NCBI GenBank assembly: GCA_029557215.1
Contig: JAKPQQ010000212.1
Coordinates: 1-38,803 of the forward strand
DNA: 38,803 nucleotides
Origin: Fibrobacterota bacterium
Lineage (GTDB): Bacteria; Fibrobacterota; Fibrobacteria; UBA5070
Direction: 5' to 3'
Part shown: positions 1 to 6,731 of the stretch, piece by piece
How positions within the stretch are numbered: position 1 is the first letter of the stretch
How the letters are laid out: each line of letters opens with the position of its first letter
Translations under genes and position numbers: made by a program
Notes under the pieces: model-generated
The model's database searches: none
What the model saw: only the letters and a program-made list of their open reading frames with translations
What the model was told of the DNA's origin: nothing

Positions 1-59
1 GACGGATTTCGCCAGGTCGCCCTTGAACACGGCGGGCAGTTCGGCGGGCTTCTTGACCT
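1..59. repeat. Copy 1 of a 59-bp exact direct repeat inside the glycoside hydrolase gene
   Basis: Bases 1-59 are identical to bases 682-740. The offset of 681 bases is a multiple of three, so both copies are read in the same frame and encode the same segment (AELPAVFKGDLAKSV). Similarity stops at once beyond base 59. The copy begins exactly at the window edge, so it may be an assembly end artefact rather than a real duplication. Confidence 0.9.
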
Positions 60-2079
60 CGCGCATGAGCTCGTCGGCTTCCGACGAAGTGGCCAACAGG
101 CCTTCGTCGTTTTCCGACCCGGCGTTCTGCGCGTAGTGGTGCACGTTCACGCCGTCGACGATGTCGGCGATCTCCTTGAAGAGCGTCTTGTTCCAGGAGC
201 CGCCCAGCATCCAGACCACCGTGATCTTGATGGAGGGATCGACCGCCTTCATGGCCTTGACGTACTCCTTGGTGGCCTTCGCGTAGGCGACGCCGCCGTC
301 CTTGCCCCACTTGTCGTAGTACTTGTGCCAGTTGCCGTACATCTCGTTGCCGAGTTCCCAGTGCACGACCTTGGGGCCCTTGCGCCTCTTGTTCACGTAT
401 TCCACCCAGCGGGCGGCGCGGGCGGCGTCGCCGTCCCCGATGTTCGCCGTGAACATGGGCTTGCAGGAGGCCTTTTCGCACCAGTCGAGGAACTCGTCGG
501 TGTCGACGTGGAAGTCCTTGTCCTTGAGGGTCTTCTCCCAGTCCTCCTCGTCGGAGCGCAGGCCGCCGGGGTAGCGCACGACGCCCATGTTGAGCTGCTT
601 CTGCACCGAGAGGGAATTCGGATCGATCAGCTCGGGAGCCCAGAGGCCCACGTTGATGCCGTAGATGTCCGGGATCTTCTTGACGGATTTCGCCAGGTCG
701 CCCTTGAACACGGCGGGCAGTTCGGCGGGCTTCTTGACCTTCGCCAGCTCGCGCTGGTTGGTGACCCCGACGCTGGCCAGGTGCATGATCCCCGGAACCT
801 CGCCACCGGGCTTGATGCCGACCTGGAAAATTCCGTCGAGATCCAGCTTGTTGTTCTGCTTGGCTTCGGGAGGCTGGTAGTAGGGGAACTTCCCGAAGTC
901 GCGGAACGGGATCAGGATCTGGTTCCAGCCGCGCCCCGCACCGACGCGGGCCAGGAACATCTCGCGGTCGCGATCCAGGATCACGAAGTCGAACGACTGG
1001 AAAGGCTTTTCCGTATGCAGCCAGACCGTCACGCCGTAGTGCTTGGACCAATCGGCGAACATTCCCGGAGCCGTCGAGGTCTGCAGGAACGCGTCGTACC
1101 AGTCGCCGGGATGGAAATCGATCTTGAGGGCCTGGCCCTTGACGGATTCCGGCGCGCCGGAGGGAATCGGCGCGATTCCGACCTTGATCTTGGCGGAATT
1201 CCCGTGCTGGCCCTTCCACATGTCGCCCCACTTGGTGAAGTCGGTCACGAGCTTGTCCGGCTCGTTGGACTTGAAGGCGTCCCAATAGGCTTCGGGATCG
1301 TCGATGCCATTGGATGTCTTGGTCAGCTGGATCTGGTCCAGGTACATGATCACGGGCTTGCTCTTGCCCTTGGAATCCTTCCCGACCTTGTTTTCATCCT
1401 TGCCGATGGAAATGCGGAATTCCTGGATCTTGGTCCAGTCCACCTTGGCCGCGACTTCGCGCGAACCCTTGGCGTCCCAGTACATGCCGTCGTTCAGGAA
1501 CGCCTTCAAGGGGATGCGGACCTGGATCCACTCGCCTTCCTTGAGCACGGCGTAGCCGTCGCCCGACACCTTGGTCTGGACCTTCTTGTCGCCGCCCTGG
1601 TTGTCCAGCAGGCCCACCATGAACTTGGAGACGTTGGGGCCGCCCTTGACCCAGAAGGTCAGGCTGCCCGTCTTGCGGTACGGGGTGAGGTCGATGAAGT
1701 TGTTCACGCCCACCGAGAGCGCGATCCCCGACCAGTCGTTGTCCATGTAGGCCGCGAACACGGCCTTGTTGCCCTTGGCCGAGCTGGGGAGGATCTTGCT
1801 GACCGTCCGGCCGCCGTACCCGTACGGGAAGCTTCCGGTTCCCGGGATCTCGTCCAGGAAGAACGATCCGGCGATCTCGTCGTCGAGCTTCATGTCCGAC
1901 GCCTTGGGGCCGTCCATGGACTCGTCGATGTCCAGCCAGTCTTCTTCGAAGACCGATTTGGCCGCGTCCTTCTTGGCCGCCGCGGGTTTGGCGCCGATCT
2001 TGGCCAGGGGCGCGGCGTGGACCATTCCCCCCAGTCCCATCAAGGCCGCGATCACGGCCCATCTGTTCAGTCGTTTCAT
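1..2079 (-). CDS. Secreted alpha-L-arabinofuranosidase-like glycoside hydrolase, C-terminus cut by window edge
   Basis: The frame is open for 693 codons from ATG at 2079 to base 1; the C-terminus lies outside the window. GGAGG lies 8 bases before the ATG. Residues 1-23 look like a signal peptide (MKRLN start, hydrophobic core, cut near VHAAP). Residues about 45-225 and 235-440 are two beta-rich modules with the pattern of CBM11-like carbohydrate-binding domains (GSLTFWVKGG, then EWIQVRIPLKAF; later GRGWNQILIPFRDF). From about residue 465 a TIM-barrel catalytic domain starts; VHWELGNEMYG places the probable acid/base glutamate at residue 579, as in GH51/clan GH-A enzymes. The nucleophile glutamate would lie beyond the edge. 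By family knowledge it would remove arabinofuranosyl side chains from hemicellulose or pectin in the periplasm or outside the cell. GH51 is more likely than GH39 or GH30, but the family is inferred. The last 20 visible residues repeat residues 447-466 exactly. Confidence 0.8.
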   Translation of the reverse strand, partial: MKRLNRWAVIAALMGLGGMVHAAPLAKIGAKPAAAKKDAAKSVFEEDWLDIDESMDGPKASDMKLDDEIAGSFFLDEIPGTGSFPYGYGGRTVSKILPSSAKGNKAVFAAYMDNDWSGIALSVGVNNFIDLTPYRKTGSLTFWVKGGPNVSKFMVGLLDNQGGDKKVQTKVSGDGYAVLKEGEWIQVRIPLKAFLNDGMYWDAKGSREVAAKVDWTKIQEFRISIGKDENKVGKDSKGKSKPVIMYLDQIQLTKTSNGIDDPEAYWDAFKSNEPDKLVTDFTKWGDMWKGQHGNSAKIKVGIAPIPSGAPESVKGQALKIDFHPGDWYDAFLQTSTAPGMFADWSKHYGVTVWLHTEKPFQSFDFVILDRDREMFLARVGAGRGWNQILIPFRDFGKFPYYQPPEAKQNNKLDLDGIFQVGIKPGGEVPGIMHLASVGVTNQRELAKVKKPAELPAVFKGDLAKSVKKIPDIYGINVGLWAPELIDPNSLSVQKQLNMGVVRYPGGLRSDEEDWEKTLKDKDFHVDTDEFLDWCEKASCKPMFTANIGDGDAARAARWVEYVNKRRKGPKVVHWELGNEMYGNWHKYYDKWGKDGGVAYAKATKEYVKAMKAVDPSIKITVVWMLGGSWNKTLFKEIADIVDGVNVHHYAQNAGSENDEGLLATSSEADELMREVKKPAELPAVFKGDLAKSV
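682..740. repeat. Copy 2 of the 59-bp exact direct repeat
   Basis: This copy is identical to bases 1-59. It encodes the linker just before the catalytic domain of the glycoside hydrolase (residues 447-466) and fits its surroundings well, so it is likely to be the original location. Confidence 0.9.
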
Positions 2080-2314
2080 GTTGGAACCTCCGTTTGAGTC
2101 ACCGGGATGACGACGTTCCCTCAGTCCCGATTTCTGTCTAGAAAGTTCATCACATTTTGGGAAAATCGGTTGTCGGAATGCTCCCCGGCTCTTTGCAAAA
2201 CACCTGCAACAGCCAATTGGGAAGACTTGAACCGGAAAACAGACGCCCCCACCCCCGCCCTCGCCGCGGCGGTCGAGTTTGCTATTTCTGGGGGTGCAAG
2301 CAATGGAGGCCCCA

Positions 2315-2359
2315 ATGGAGACCATCGATCGGCATCGCCTCGTGAGCCGGGTCCGGTGA
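2315..2359 (+). CDS. Possible 14-residue leader peptide coupled to the DgkA-family gene
   Basis: ATG at 2315 follows GGAGG (2305-2309) with 5-base spacing and opens a 14-codon frame (METIDRHRLVSRVR). Its TGA at 2357-2359 overlaps the GTG proposed as the start of the next gene (GTGA). That is the usual arrangement of translational coupling. The frame is very short and may be chance; a longer in-frame start at 2303 would add four residues. Confidence 0.3.
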   Translation: METIDRHRLVSRVR

Positions 2360-2775
2360 AACGTCGTTCGATCCGTCTGCTGCGGTCGCACCTGCGCCGC
2401 AAACGCGTCCTCACCTTGCGGGCGCGCAGTTTCGGGTTCGCGCTGGAAGGCTGCGCCTCCCTCCTGACCACCCAGGCCAACGCCCGGATCCATCTGCTGG
2501 CCACGTTCTTCGTGGTGGCTTGCGGCGCGATCCTGGGAATTTCCAGGATCGAATGGGCCCTGGTCTTCCTGGCGATCGGGGGCGTCTGGATGGCCGAAGC
2601 GCTCAATACCGGCATCGAAATGCTCGCCGACGAGCTCACCCTGGACCGCCTTCCCCGCATCAAGTTCGCCAAGGATGTATCTGCCTTCGGCGTGCTCGCC
2701 GCCGCCCTGGCCGCCGCCGCGGTGGGACTGCTCGTGTTCGTCCCGCACATCCTGGCGCTGTTCCGGGGCGGATGA
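2356..2775 (+). CDS. dgkA: DgkA-family diacylglycerol/undecaprenol kinase
   Basis: A 139-residue integral membrane lipid kinase. By family knowledge it phosphorylates diacylglycerol or undecaprenol with ATP in the inner membrane, recycling lipid from envelope synthesis. The family core is clear: RARSFGFALEG, membrane helices at about residues 45-60, 62-80 and 112-132, the catalytic-helix signature AEALNTGIEMLADEL with its conserved glutamates, and KFAKDVSAFGVLAA near the end. The start is uncertain: GTG at 2356 has no good ribosome binding site of its own but overlaps the stop of an upstream mini-frame. The frame stays open further upstream (to 2107), but that stretch has no family similarity. 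The gene is divergent from the glycoside hydrolase. Undecaprenol as the substrate is only a guess; the short form is common for undecaprenol kinases. Confidence 0.8.
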   Translation: MKRRSIRLLRSHLRRKRVLTLRARSFGFALEGCASLLTTQANARIHLLATFFVVACGAILGISRIEWALVFLAIGGVWMAEALNTGIEMLADELTLDRLPRIKFAKDVSAFGVLAAALAAAAVGLLVFVPHILALFRGG

Positions 2776-2779
2776 TTCC

Positions 2780-3052
2780 CTACTTGTGGCAGCAGTCGGG
2801 AGACGAGCGGGACTCGTCGTGCCCCAGCGCCGACAAGATCGCCTTCACCTTGCCTGGTTGCGCCAGGAAATAGCAGCGGCTTTTGCCGTCTTCGTAGTAC
2901 TGGACCACCCCTTCGCGCCTCAGGATCGCCAAGTGCTGGGAAACGTTGGGCTGCGACGCCTCGCACAGCTCGCAAGCGAGATGGCTTGGTCGGGCAGCAC
3001 CGTTGCTGCGCAAAGGACGCCCTAGAGGCCCGCGGCGGGACGACGGCGTCAA
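2780..3052 (-). CDS. Short ArsR-like winged-helix regulator, N-terminus probably lost
   Basis: The 90-residue frame contains a good ArsR-type DNA-binding segment: LRSNGAARPSHLACEL, then SQPNVSQHLAILRREG (recognition helix) and the wing VVQYYEDGKSRCYFL. ArsR proteins normally have another 15-25 residues before this (a helix with a DPTRLRIL-like motif). Here the first 15 residues (MTPSSRRGPLGRP) do not resemble that, and the only start is a TTG at 3052 without a clear ribosome binding site. The protein ends in DCCHK, a cysteine pair that could bind metal. The gene converges on dgkA with a 4-base gap. It is probably a 5'-damaged gene whose upstream part was lost in the rearrangement next door; a functional short form cannot be excluded. 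Confidence 0.5.
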   Translation of the reverse strand: MTPSSRRGPLGRPLRSNGAARPSHLACELCEASQPNVSQHLAILRREGVVQYYEDGKSRCYFLAQPGKVKAILSALGHDESRSSPDCCHK

Positions 3053-3071
3053 GATCTGCTGAACACGAACA

Positions 3072-3106
3072 AAAGCGCCCCGATCCCGCGCAGAGACCAG
3101 GGCGCT
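3072..3106 (-). terminator. Rho-independent terminator downstream of the Rpn-like gene
   Basis: Bases 3074-3087 pair with 3093-3106 (14 pairs, three of them G-T) around a 5-base loop. On the minus strand the stem is followed by TTTTG. It lies just after the stop codon at 3132. Confidence 0.75.
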
Positions 3107-3131
3107 CGATGCAATGGGGCTTATGAGCCAG

Positions 3132-3707
3132 TTACTTCTTGGCGACCTTGTGTGTGGAAGCAGGCTTCGCGGCCTTCTTCAGATCGGCAGGCTTCACGCC
3201 CGTGGAATCGGTGATGATGTCCCATGAAACGCCGTGCTCCAGCAGCTTGCGCGCCGATTCAAGCGCCTTGGCGCGCTCTCCTGCAGCAACGCCCTCGATC
3301 TTGCCGTCTTCCCTCAACTGCTGGAAAAACTTCGGCTCTGGCAGTTTCGTCTTCGTGGCCATGATGACCTCCCGTTGTTCTTCATCCAATTTACCCACTC
3401 GGAACACCAGCGGGGAAAGTCGCATCACTTCTTCGGCATCCACCAGCTTTTCCAGGTCCAAGAAGGCCGTCCACGCCTTGTCGGCCTTGGAGAGCTTGCC
3501 GCCCATGGCCAGGGTCATCACCGTAGCCACCACGTTGGAGCGAGTTGTCGGATATTCCCAGGAGAGCAGCTCAGGGATGCGTTTTCCATAGTCCGCTCCA
3601 GCCTGCGGGCATTCTGATCGCAGGTCTACTTCGCCACCAACCCGGAGAAGCTGTCCGGGATCGCTCGTGGATCCATGCTGATCCCAGGAATAGGCGATGT
3701 TTTCACG
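3132..3707 (-). pseudogene. 5'-truncated Rpn/PD-(D/E)XK-transposase-like protein
   Basis: The reading frame ends at 3132 and runs open up to and through the tRNA-Ala gene, so no normal start is evident; the first plausible internal starts (GTG/ATG near VVATVMTLAMG) would give only about 130 residues. The C-terminus has the pattern typical of Rpn-family recombination-promoting nucleases and related putative transposases: a charged GKIEGVAAGERAKALE stretch, then ARKLLEHGVSWDIITDSTG. The preceding part (KLDEEQREVIMATKTKLPE) is consistent with the C-terminal half of such proteins. The N-terminal nuclease domain is missing. The upstream end joins a partial copy of the tRNA-Ala 5' flank. Family assignment rests mainly on the C-terminal pattern. 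A strong terminator follows. Confidence 0.5.
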
Positions 3708-3711
3708 CGCC

Positions 3712-3767
3712 CAACCCCGATTGTTCGTCCGCAGAGCCGTGGTACTGGTTTTTGCTTCGAGCAGAAA
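3712..3767 (-). repeat. Imperfect copy of the tRNA-Ala promoter/5' end
   Basis: This segment matches 3881-3937 closely, with a few substitutions and small indels. On the minus strand it holds the tRNA's upstream flank and its first 7 bases (GGGGTTG), after which the sequence departs completely from tRNA. It looks like the stump of a second tRNA-Ala copy. Confidence 0.7.
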
Positions 3768-3768
3768 C

Positions 3769-3803
3769 AAAGAAGCCTTCGGAGGTGATCCGAAGGCTTC
3801 TTT
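3769..3803 (-). terminator. Rho-independent terminator of tRNA-Ala
   Basis: A perfect 15-bp stem (3769-3783 with 3789-3803) with a 5-base loop, ending in TTCTTTGTTTC on the minus strand. It lies 10 bases after the tRNA 3' end. Confidence 0.85.
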
Positions 3804-3812
3804 GCAATCGAG

Positions 3813-3887
3813 TGGAGCTGAGGGGATTCGAACCCCTGACCCCCACAATGCCATTGTGGTGCTCTACCAAAACTGAGCTACAACCCC
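3813..3887 (-). tRNA. tRNA-Ala (GGC)
   Basis: All four arms fold. The acceptor stem GGGGTTG pairs with CAGCTCC, the anticodon stem is CCACA/TGTGG with loop ATGGCAT (anticodon GGC), and the T arm contains GGTTCGAATCC. The 3' CCA is not encoded. It is followed by a strong terminator. Confidence 0.95.
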
Positions 3888-3937
3888 GATTGATCGTCCG
3901 CAGAACCGTGACCGGTTTTTGCTTTCGAGGAGAGAAA
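3881..3937 (-). repeat. Original tRNA-Ala 5' end and upstream flank, duplicated at 3712-3767
   Basis: It contains the first 7 bases of the tRNA and about 50 bases upstream, where the promoter must lie. It is the intact partner of the copy at 3712-3767. Confidence 0.7.
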
Positions 3938-4013
3938 AGTTAAGGCATCGCCCGGCCCTCGTAAAGGGGGAAAGTTGCCATCGTTCCTTTCACGAAGCGT
4001 CCTCCGACCAAAC

Positions 4014-4050
4014 AAAAAGGCCCCGAACCTCGACGAGAGGTTCAAGGGCC
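4014..4050 (-). terminator. Rho-independent terminator of the OmpA-family gene
   Basis: On the minus strand GGCCC..GAACCTC pairs with GAGGTTC..GGGCC around a short loop and is followed by TTTTTG. It lies 53 bases after the stop of the OmpA-family gene. Confidence 0.85.
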
Positions 4051-4103
4051 AAAGCTCTCCCGATCGGGAGCGGATTCTCACCGCACCCGATTCGGAAACG
4101 AAC

Positions 4104-5687
4104 TTACTTCACGCGGAATTCGATGCGACGGTTCTGCAGGCGACCCTCTTCGGTCTTGTTGTCGCCCACAGGCTGGGCGGCTCCGTAGCCGACGGCCGTC
4201 AGCTGGGGAGCCGGGGTGCCGGCCTCGATCAGGTACTTGCGCACGGCTTCGGCGCGCTTCTGCGAAAGCTTCTTGTTGGTGGCGGCCTTGCCGACATTGT
4301 CGGTGAAGCCGGCGATCTCCACCTTGGCGTCGGGAGCCTTGGCCAAAGCGGCCGCGGCGCGAGCGAGGGTGGGTGCGCTGGACATGTCGATTTCCGCCGA
4401 ACCGGACTTGAACACGATGCCGTCGAGCGTGAGCTTGGCGCCCTTCTCGATCACGATGATCGTGCAACCCGTGCTGTCGATCTTGTCGCCGGCCTTGGTG
4501 CCGGGGCATTGGTCGGCGTAGTCGAACACGCCGTCCTTGTCGGTGTCCAGCGGGCAGCCGGTGAGGTCGACCGCGGCCTTGGCGGGAGTCTTGGAGCACT
4601 TGTCCATGTGGTCCGGCACGCCGTCCTTGTCGGTATCCAGCGGGCAACCGGTGGCATCCACCCGCACTCCGACCGGAGTGTTGGCGCACTTGTCGGCGGC
4701 ATCGGCCACGCCGTCCTTGTCGGCATCGGTCGGGCAACCGGCGGCATCCACCCGGGCGCCGACCATGGTGTTCGCGCACTTGTCCAGGTAGTCGGCAACG
4801 CCGTCCTTGTCGGAGTCCACCGGGCAGCCGGCGGCATCGATCTTCACGCCAGCCGGAGTGCTGGAGCACTTGTCCAGGTGGTCGGCCACGCCGTCCTTGT
4901 CGGTATCCAGCGCGCAACCGAGGCTGTCCACCTTGGCTTCGCGAGCCGTCGCCGGGCACTTGTCCTTGTAGTCGGCCACGCCGTCCTTGTCTTCGTCCAG
5001 CGGGCAACCCGTGACGTCGACCTTGACTCCTGCCGGGGTGTTGGGGCACTTGTCCAAGGCGTCGGGGACCAGATCCTTGTCGGCGTCCAGCTTCACGCCA
5101 AAGCGGAAGGTGATGCCCAGACCGGCCTTGTAGAGATCGTCGCGCTTGTCCAGATAGTTGTCGGAACCTGTCACGACGCCATCCAGGCGATCCCACTTGT
5201 CCATGTGCAGGTAGGTTTCACCCCATGCCCATGCCGACCAGTTCTTGTTGATCAGGTATTCCAGGCCGAGTTCGACCGGCGCGTAGAAGTTCCAATCCAG
5301 GTCTTCGTTGACCGAGCCATCGACCTTCGAGGTACCGAAGGTGGTGGACACGCCCGAAGCCACATAAGGACGGAACGATCCCAGGAGTTCGATCTTGGGT
5401 TGCAGAACCAGGTCCAGGCCCAGGTTGGAGAACCATTCGGTCTCGTACCCTTCGCTGCCGATGTTTCCGCCACCCAAGGTCAAACGCGCACCCGCCCACT
5501 CCAGCGGATTGTACTTGACGAATCCCCGGTAGTACAGGTAGTCGGTATGGTCGCCGAACGTGCCATTGTAGTGCTGGCCGCCGACGCCCGCGCCGATCCC
5601 GATGGTCTGATCCAAGGAGGGGGCTTCGGTCTTCGCCGCAGCGACAAGGCCAGCTCCCAACGCCACTAAAATCATGATTTTCTTCAC
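4104..5687 (-). CDS. OmpA-family outer-membrane protein with seven thrombospondin type-3 repeats
   Basis: A 527-residue protein. Residues 1-18 form a signal peptide. Residues 20-199 are alternating, aromatic-rich sequence expected of an 8-stranded beta-barrel. Residues 200-409 are seven 30-residue calcium-binding TSP3-type repeats (DxDKDGVxD...DKCxxTP..VDxxGCP), each with two cysteines. Residues 410-527 form an OmpA C-terminal peptidoglycan-binding domain (IVFKSGSAEID, then GFTDNVG, ending in NRRIEFRVK). By family knowledge it anchors the outer membrane to the cell wall, with the repeats as a stiff calcium-dependent spacer. The start is GTG at 5687, chosen because AAAGGAG stands about 6 bases before it; an in-frame ATG four codons later is less well placed. 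The gene stands alone, with its own terminator and a hairpin-rich upstream region. Confidence 0.93.
   Translation of the reverse strand: MKKIMILVALGAGLVAAAKTEAPSLDQTIGIGAGVGGQHYNGTFGDHTDYLYYRGFVKYNPLEWAGARLTLGGGNIGSEGYETEWFSNLGLDLVLQPKIELLGSFRPYVASGVSTTFGTSKVDGSVNEDLDWNFYAPVELGLEYLINKNWSAWAWGETYLHMDKWDRLDGVVTGSDNYLDKRDDLYKAGLGITFRFGVKLDADKDLVPDALDKCPNTPAGVKVDVTGCPLDEDKDGVADYKDKCPATAREAKVDSLGCALDTDKDGVADHLDKCSSTPAGVKIDAAGCPVDSDKDGVADYLDKCANTMVGARVDAAGCPTDADKDGVADAADKCANTPVGVRVDATGCPLDTDKDGVPDHMDKCSKTPAKAAVDLTGCPLDTDKDGVFDYADQCPGTKAGDKIDSTGCTIIVIEKGAKLTLDGIVFKSGSAEIDMSSAPTLARAAAALAKAPDAKVEIAGFTDNVGKAATNKKLSQKRAEAVRKYLIEAGTPAPQLTAVGYGAAQPVGDNKTEEGRLQNRRIEFRVK
4461..5090 (-). repeat. Seven tandem 90-bp units encoding TSP3 repeats
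   Basis: Seven consecutive 90-bp units encode 30-residue repeats within the OmpA-family gene. Units share the calcium-loop codons (LDTDKDGV) but differ in the linker part, so they are old repeats kept by protein function rather than a fresh expansion. Confidence 0.9.
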
Positions 5688-5796
5688 AACAGCTCCTTTG
5701 CGGTTGGTTCGTCTCGCAGCATACGGGAGGATCGACGAATCGTTCGTCGTTGGACTCCAAAGCTCGAATGCGGCCGGAATCTAGCAAAGCCGCGAT

Positions 5797-5887
5797 CTCC
5801 GGCAAAAAGCCGGAGGACTCCATCGCTACGAATTGTCAAATTCTAGCCTATTCCAATGGCGTTTCATGCAAAAAACGGCATGAAACG
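5797..5887 (-). promoter_or_regulatory. Two hairpins in the upstream region of the OmpA-family gene
   Basis: The 5688-5885 stretch before the OmpA-family gene has no coding frame worth calling. It holds CTCCGGC/GCCGGAG around A5 (5797-5815) and a perfect 10-bp inverted repeat (5860-5869 with 5878-5887) around 8 bases. Neither is followed by a T-run on the coding strand, so they are not ordinary terminators; an operator or an mRNA leader structure is possible. A TTGACA hexamer lies between them on the minus strand (5834-5839), without a good -10 at the usual distance. Confidence 0.4.
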
Positions 5888-5919
5888 AAAAAAACACAAG
5901 ATGCCAGGATCCGGCATCC
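5886..5919 (-). terminator. Rho-independent terminator of the GerW-like gene
   Basis: On the minus strand GATGCC (5918-5913) pairs with GGCATC (5905-5900) around a 7-base loop and is followed by TTGTGTTTTTTTC. It separates the GerW-like gene from the OmpA-family gene. Confidence 0.7.
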
Positions 5920-5998
5920 TTCCCGACCCGTGCGATTTCGCCCGAACCGCCAGAATCTGACATCGCTCGACCGATGGGTCGAACCGCGACGAAAAAAC

Positions 5999-6364
5999 CT
6001 ACTCTGCCAGCGGCTTTTCGGGCTTGTCGGCGGCCGATTTCTTGCGGAATTTGTCCACAAGGTCCGGGAGGAAGTCGACGATCTTGCCGAACTGCCAGGA
6101 GTCGCGGTCCAGCGGCAAGATTTCCACCTTGTCGGCTCGCAGGACCAGGAATCCGACCGGCGAAATGACGGCACCGGCACCGGTTCCGACGCCTTCCTTG
6201 CCGGCGTTGGAGTTGCCGCCACCGCCGAATCCGACCGTGATCCGACAAACAGGCACGATCGTCGAGCCATCGGGAGCCTGGATGGGCTGCCCGATCACCG
6301 ACTCAGCCTGAGCGAGGGTCCGGACCTTATCGAGAACAGTGTCGAGGGTCTCAGCTACGCTCAT
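5999..6364 (-). CDS. GerW/YtfJ-family protein
   Basis: A 121-residue protein of the GerW (sporulation protein YtfJ) family. The signature is clear: VIGQPIQAPDGSTIVPV, then a glycine-rich VGFGGGGNSN stretch and VGTGAGAVISPVGFLVL. Members in Bacillus affect spore germination, but the family is also common in bacteria that do not sporulate, where its role is not known. Nothing else in this window points to sporulation. The start at 6364 (MSVAETLDTV) is set by GGGAGG 7 bases upstream; an earlier in-frame ATG at 6379 would place that site inside the gene. It lies just after tRNA-Arg on the same strand and ends in its own terminator. Confidence 0.88.
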   Translation of the reverse strand: MSVAETLDTVLDKVRTLAQAESVIGQPIQAPDGSTIVPVCRITVGFGGGGNSNAGKEGVGTGAGAVISPVGFLVLRADKVEILPLDRDSWQFGKIVDFLPDLVDKFRKKSAADKPEKPLAE

Positions 6365-6391
6365 TTTTGCGCCTCCCATGGGGTGGGAAAG

Positions 6392-6465
6392 TGCAGCTGT
6401 AGGGAGTCGAACCCCAAACCTTCTGATCCGTAGTCAGATGCTCTATCCAATTGAGCTACAGCTGC
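6392..6465 (-). tRNA. tRNA-Arg (ACG)
   Basis: The acceptor GCAGCTG pairs with CAGCTGC, the anticodon stem is TCTGA/TCAGA with loop CTACGGA (anticodon ACG), and the T arm contains GGTTCGACTCC. CCA is not encoded. A good promoter lies upstream at 6480-6508. Confidence 0.95.
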
Positions 6466-6479
6466 GTTAGAGATTGGAA

Positions 6480-6508
6480 AGTATACGGAGAACTCGACTG
6501 GGCGTCAA
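6480..6508 (-). promoter_or_regulatory. Housekeeping-type promoter of tRNA-Arg(ACG)
   Basis: TTGACG (6508-6503) and TATACT (6485-6480) on the minus strand are separated by exactly 17 bases and end 14 bases before the tRNA. This is a near-consensus sigma-70-type promoter. Confidence 0.75.
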
Positions 6509-6655
6509 GGTCTGCGCCAGATTTTTTGCCTCCGAATCGTCTCTTCGCCGACGACATGCAGCGTATCCCCGATACCCCGCGCCTGGGCGCCCGTCTACTC
6601 CCATCCTCCGAGCCGCTGACCGCGTTCCCGGCCGGACAAGTTCCGACTGGATGCG

Positions 6656-6690
6656 AAAAGCCCTTCCCGGCGTCCGCCGAGAAGGGCCTT
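6656..6690 (-). terminator. Rho-independent terminator of rpsA
   Basis: On the minus strand GGCCCTTCTCGGCG pairs with CGCCGGGAAGGGCT around a 2-3 base loop, followed by TTTTC. It lies about 40 bases after the rpsA stop. Confidence 0.8.
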
Positions 6691-6731
6691 GGTGTCAAAA
6701 CCTGTCGCGAGGCGCGAACCTCGCGGCGGTC

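Noticed and set aside
136..2097. Long plus-strand frame of 653 codons opposite the glycoside hydrolase
   Set aside because: It is the antisense shadow of a high-GC gene: valine, leucine and histidine rich with no domain, while the minus strand encodes a recognisable secreted enzyme with a good ribosome binding site.
3708..3854. N-terminal extension of the Rpn-like frame into tRNA-Ala
   Set aside because: It would be encoded by the tRNA, its terminator and the duplicated flank, so it cannot be genuine coding sequence.
4461..5090. Regular 90-bp repeats considered as a CRISPR or minisatellite
   Set aside because: The repeats are in frame and encode TSP3 calcium-binding units within one open gene, with no spacer-repeat structure.
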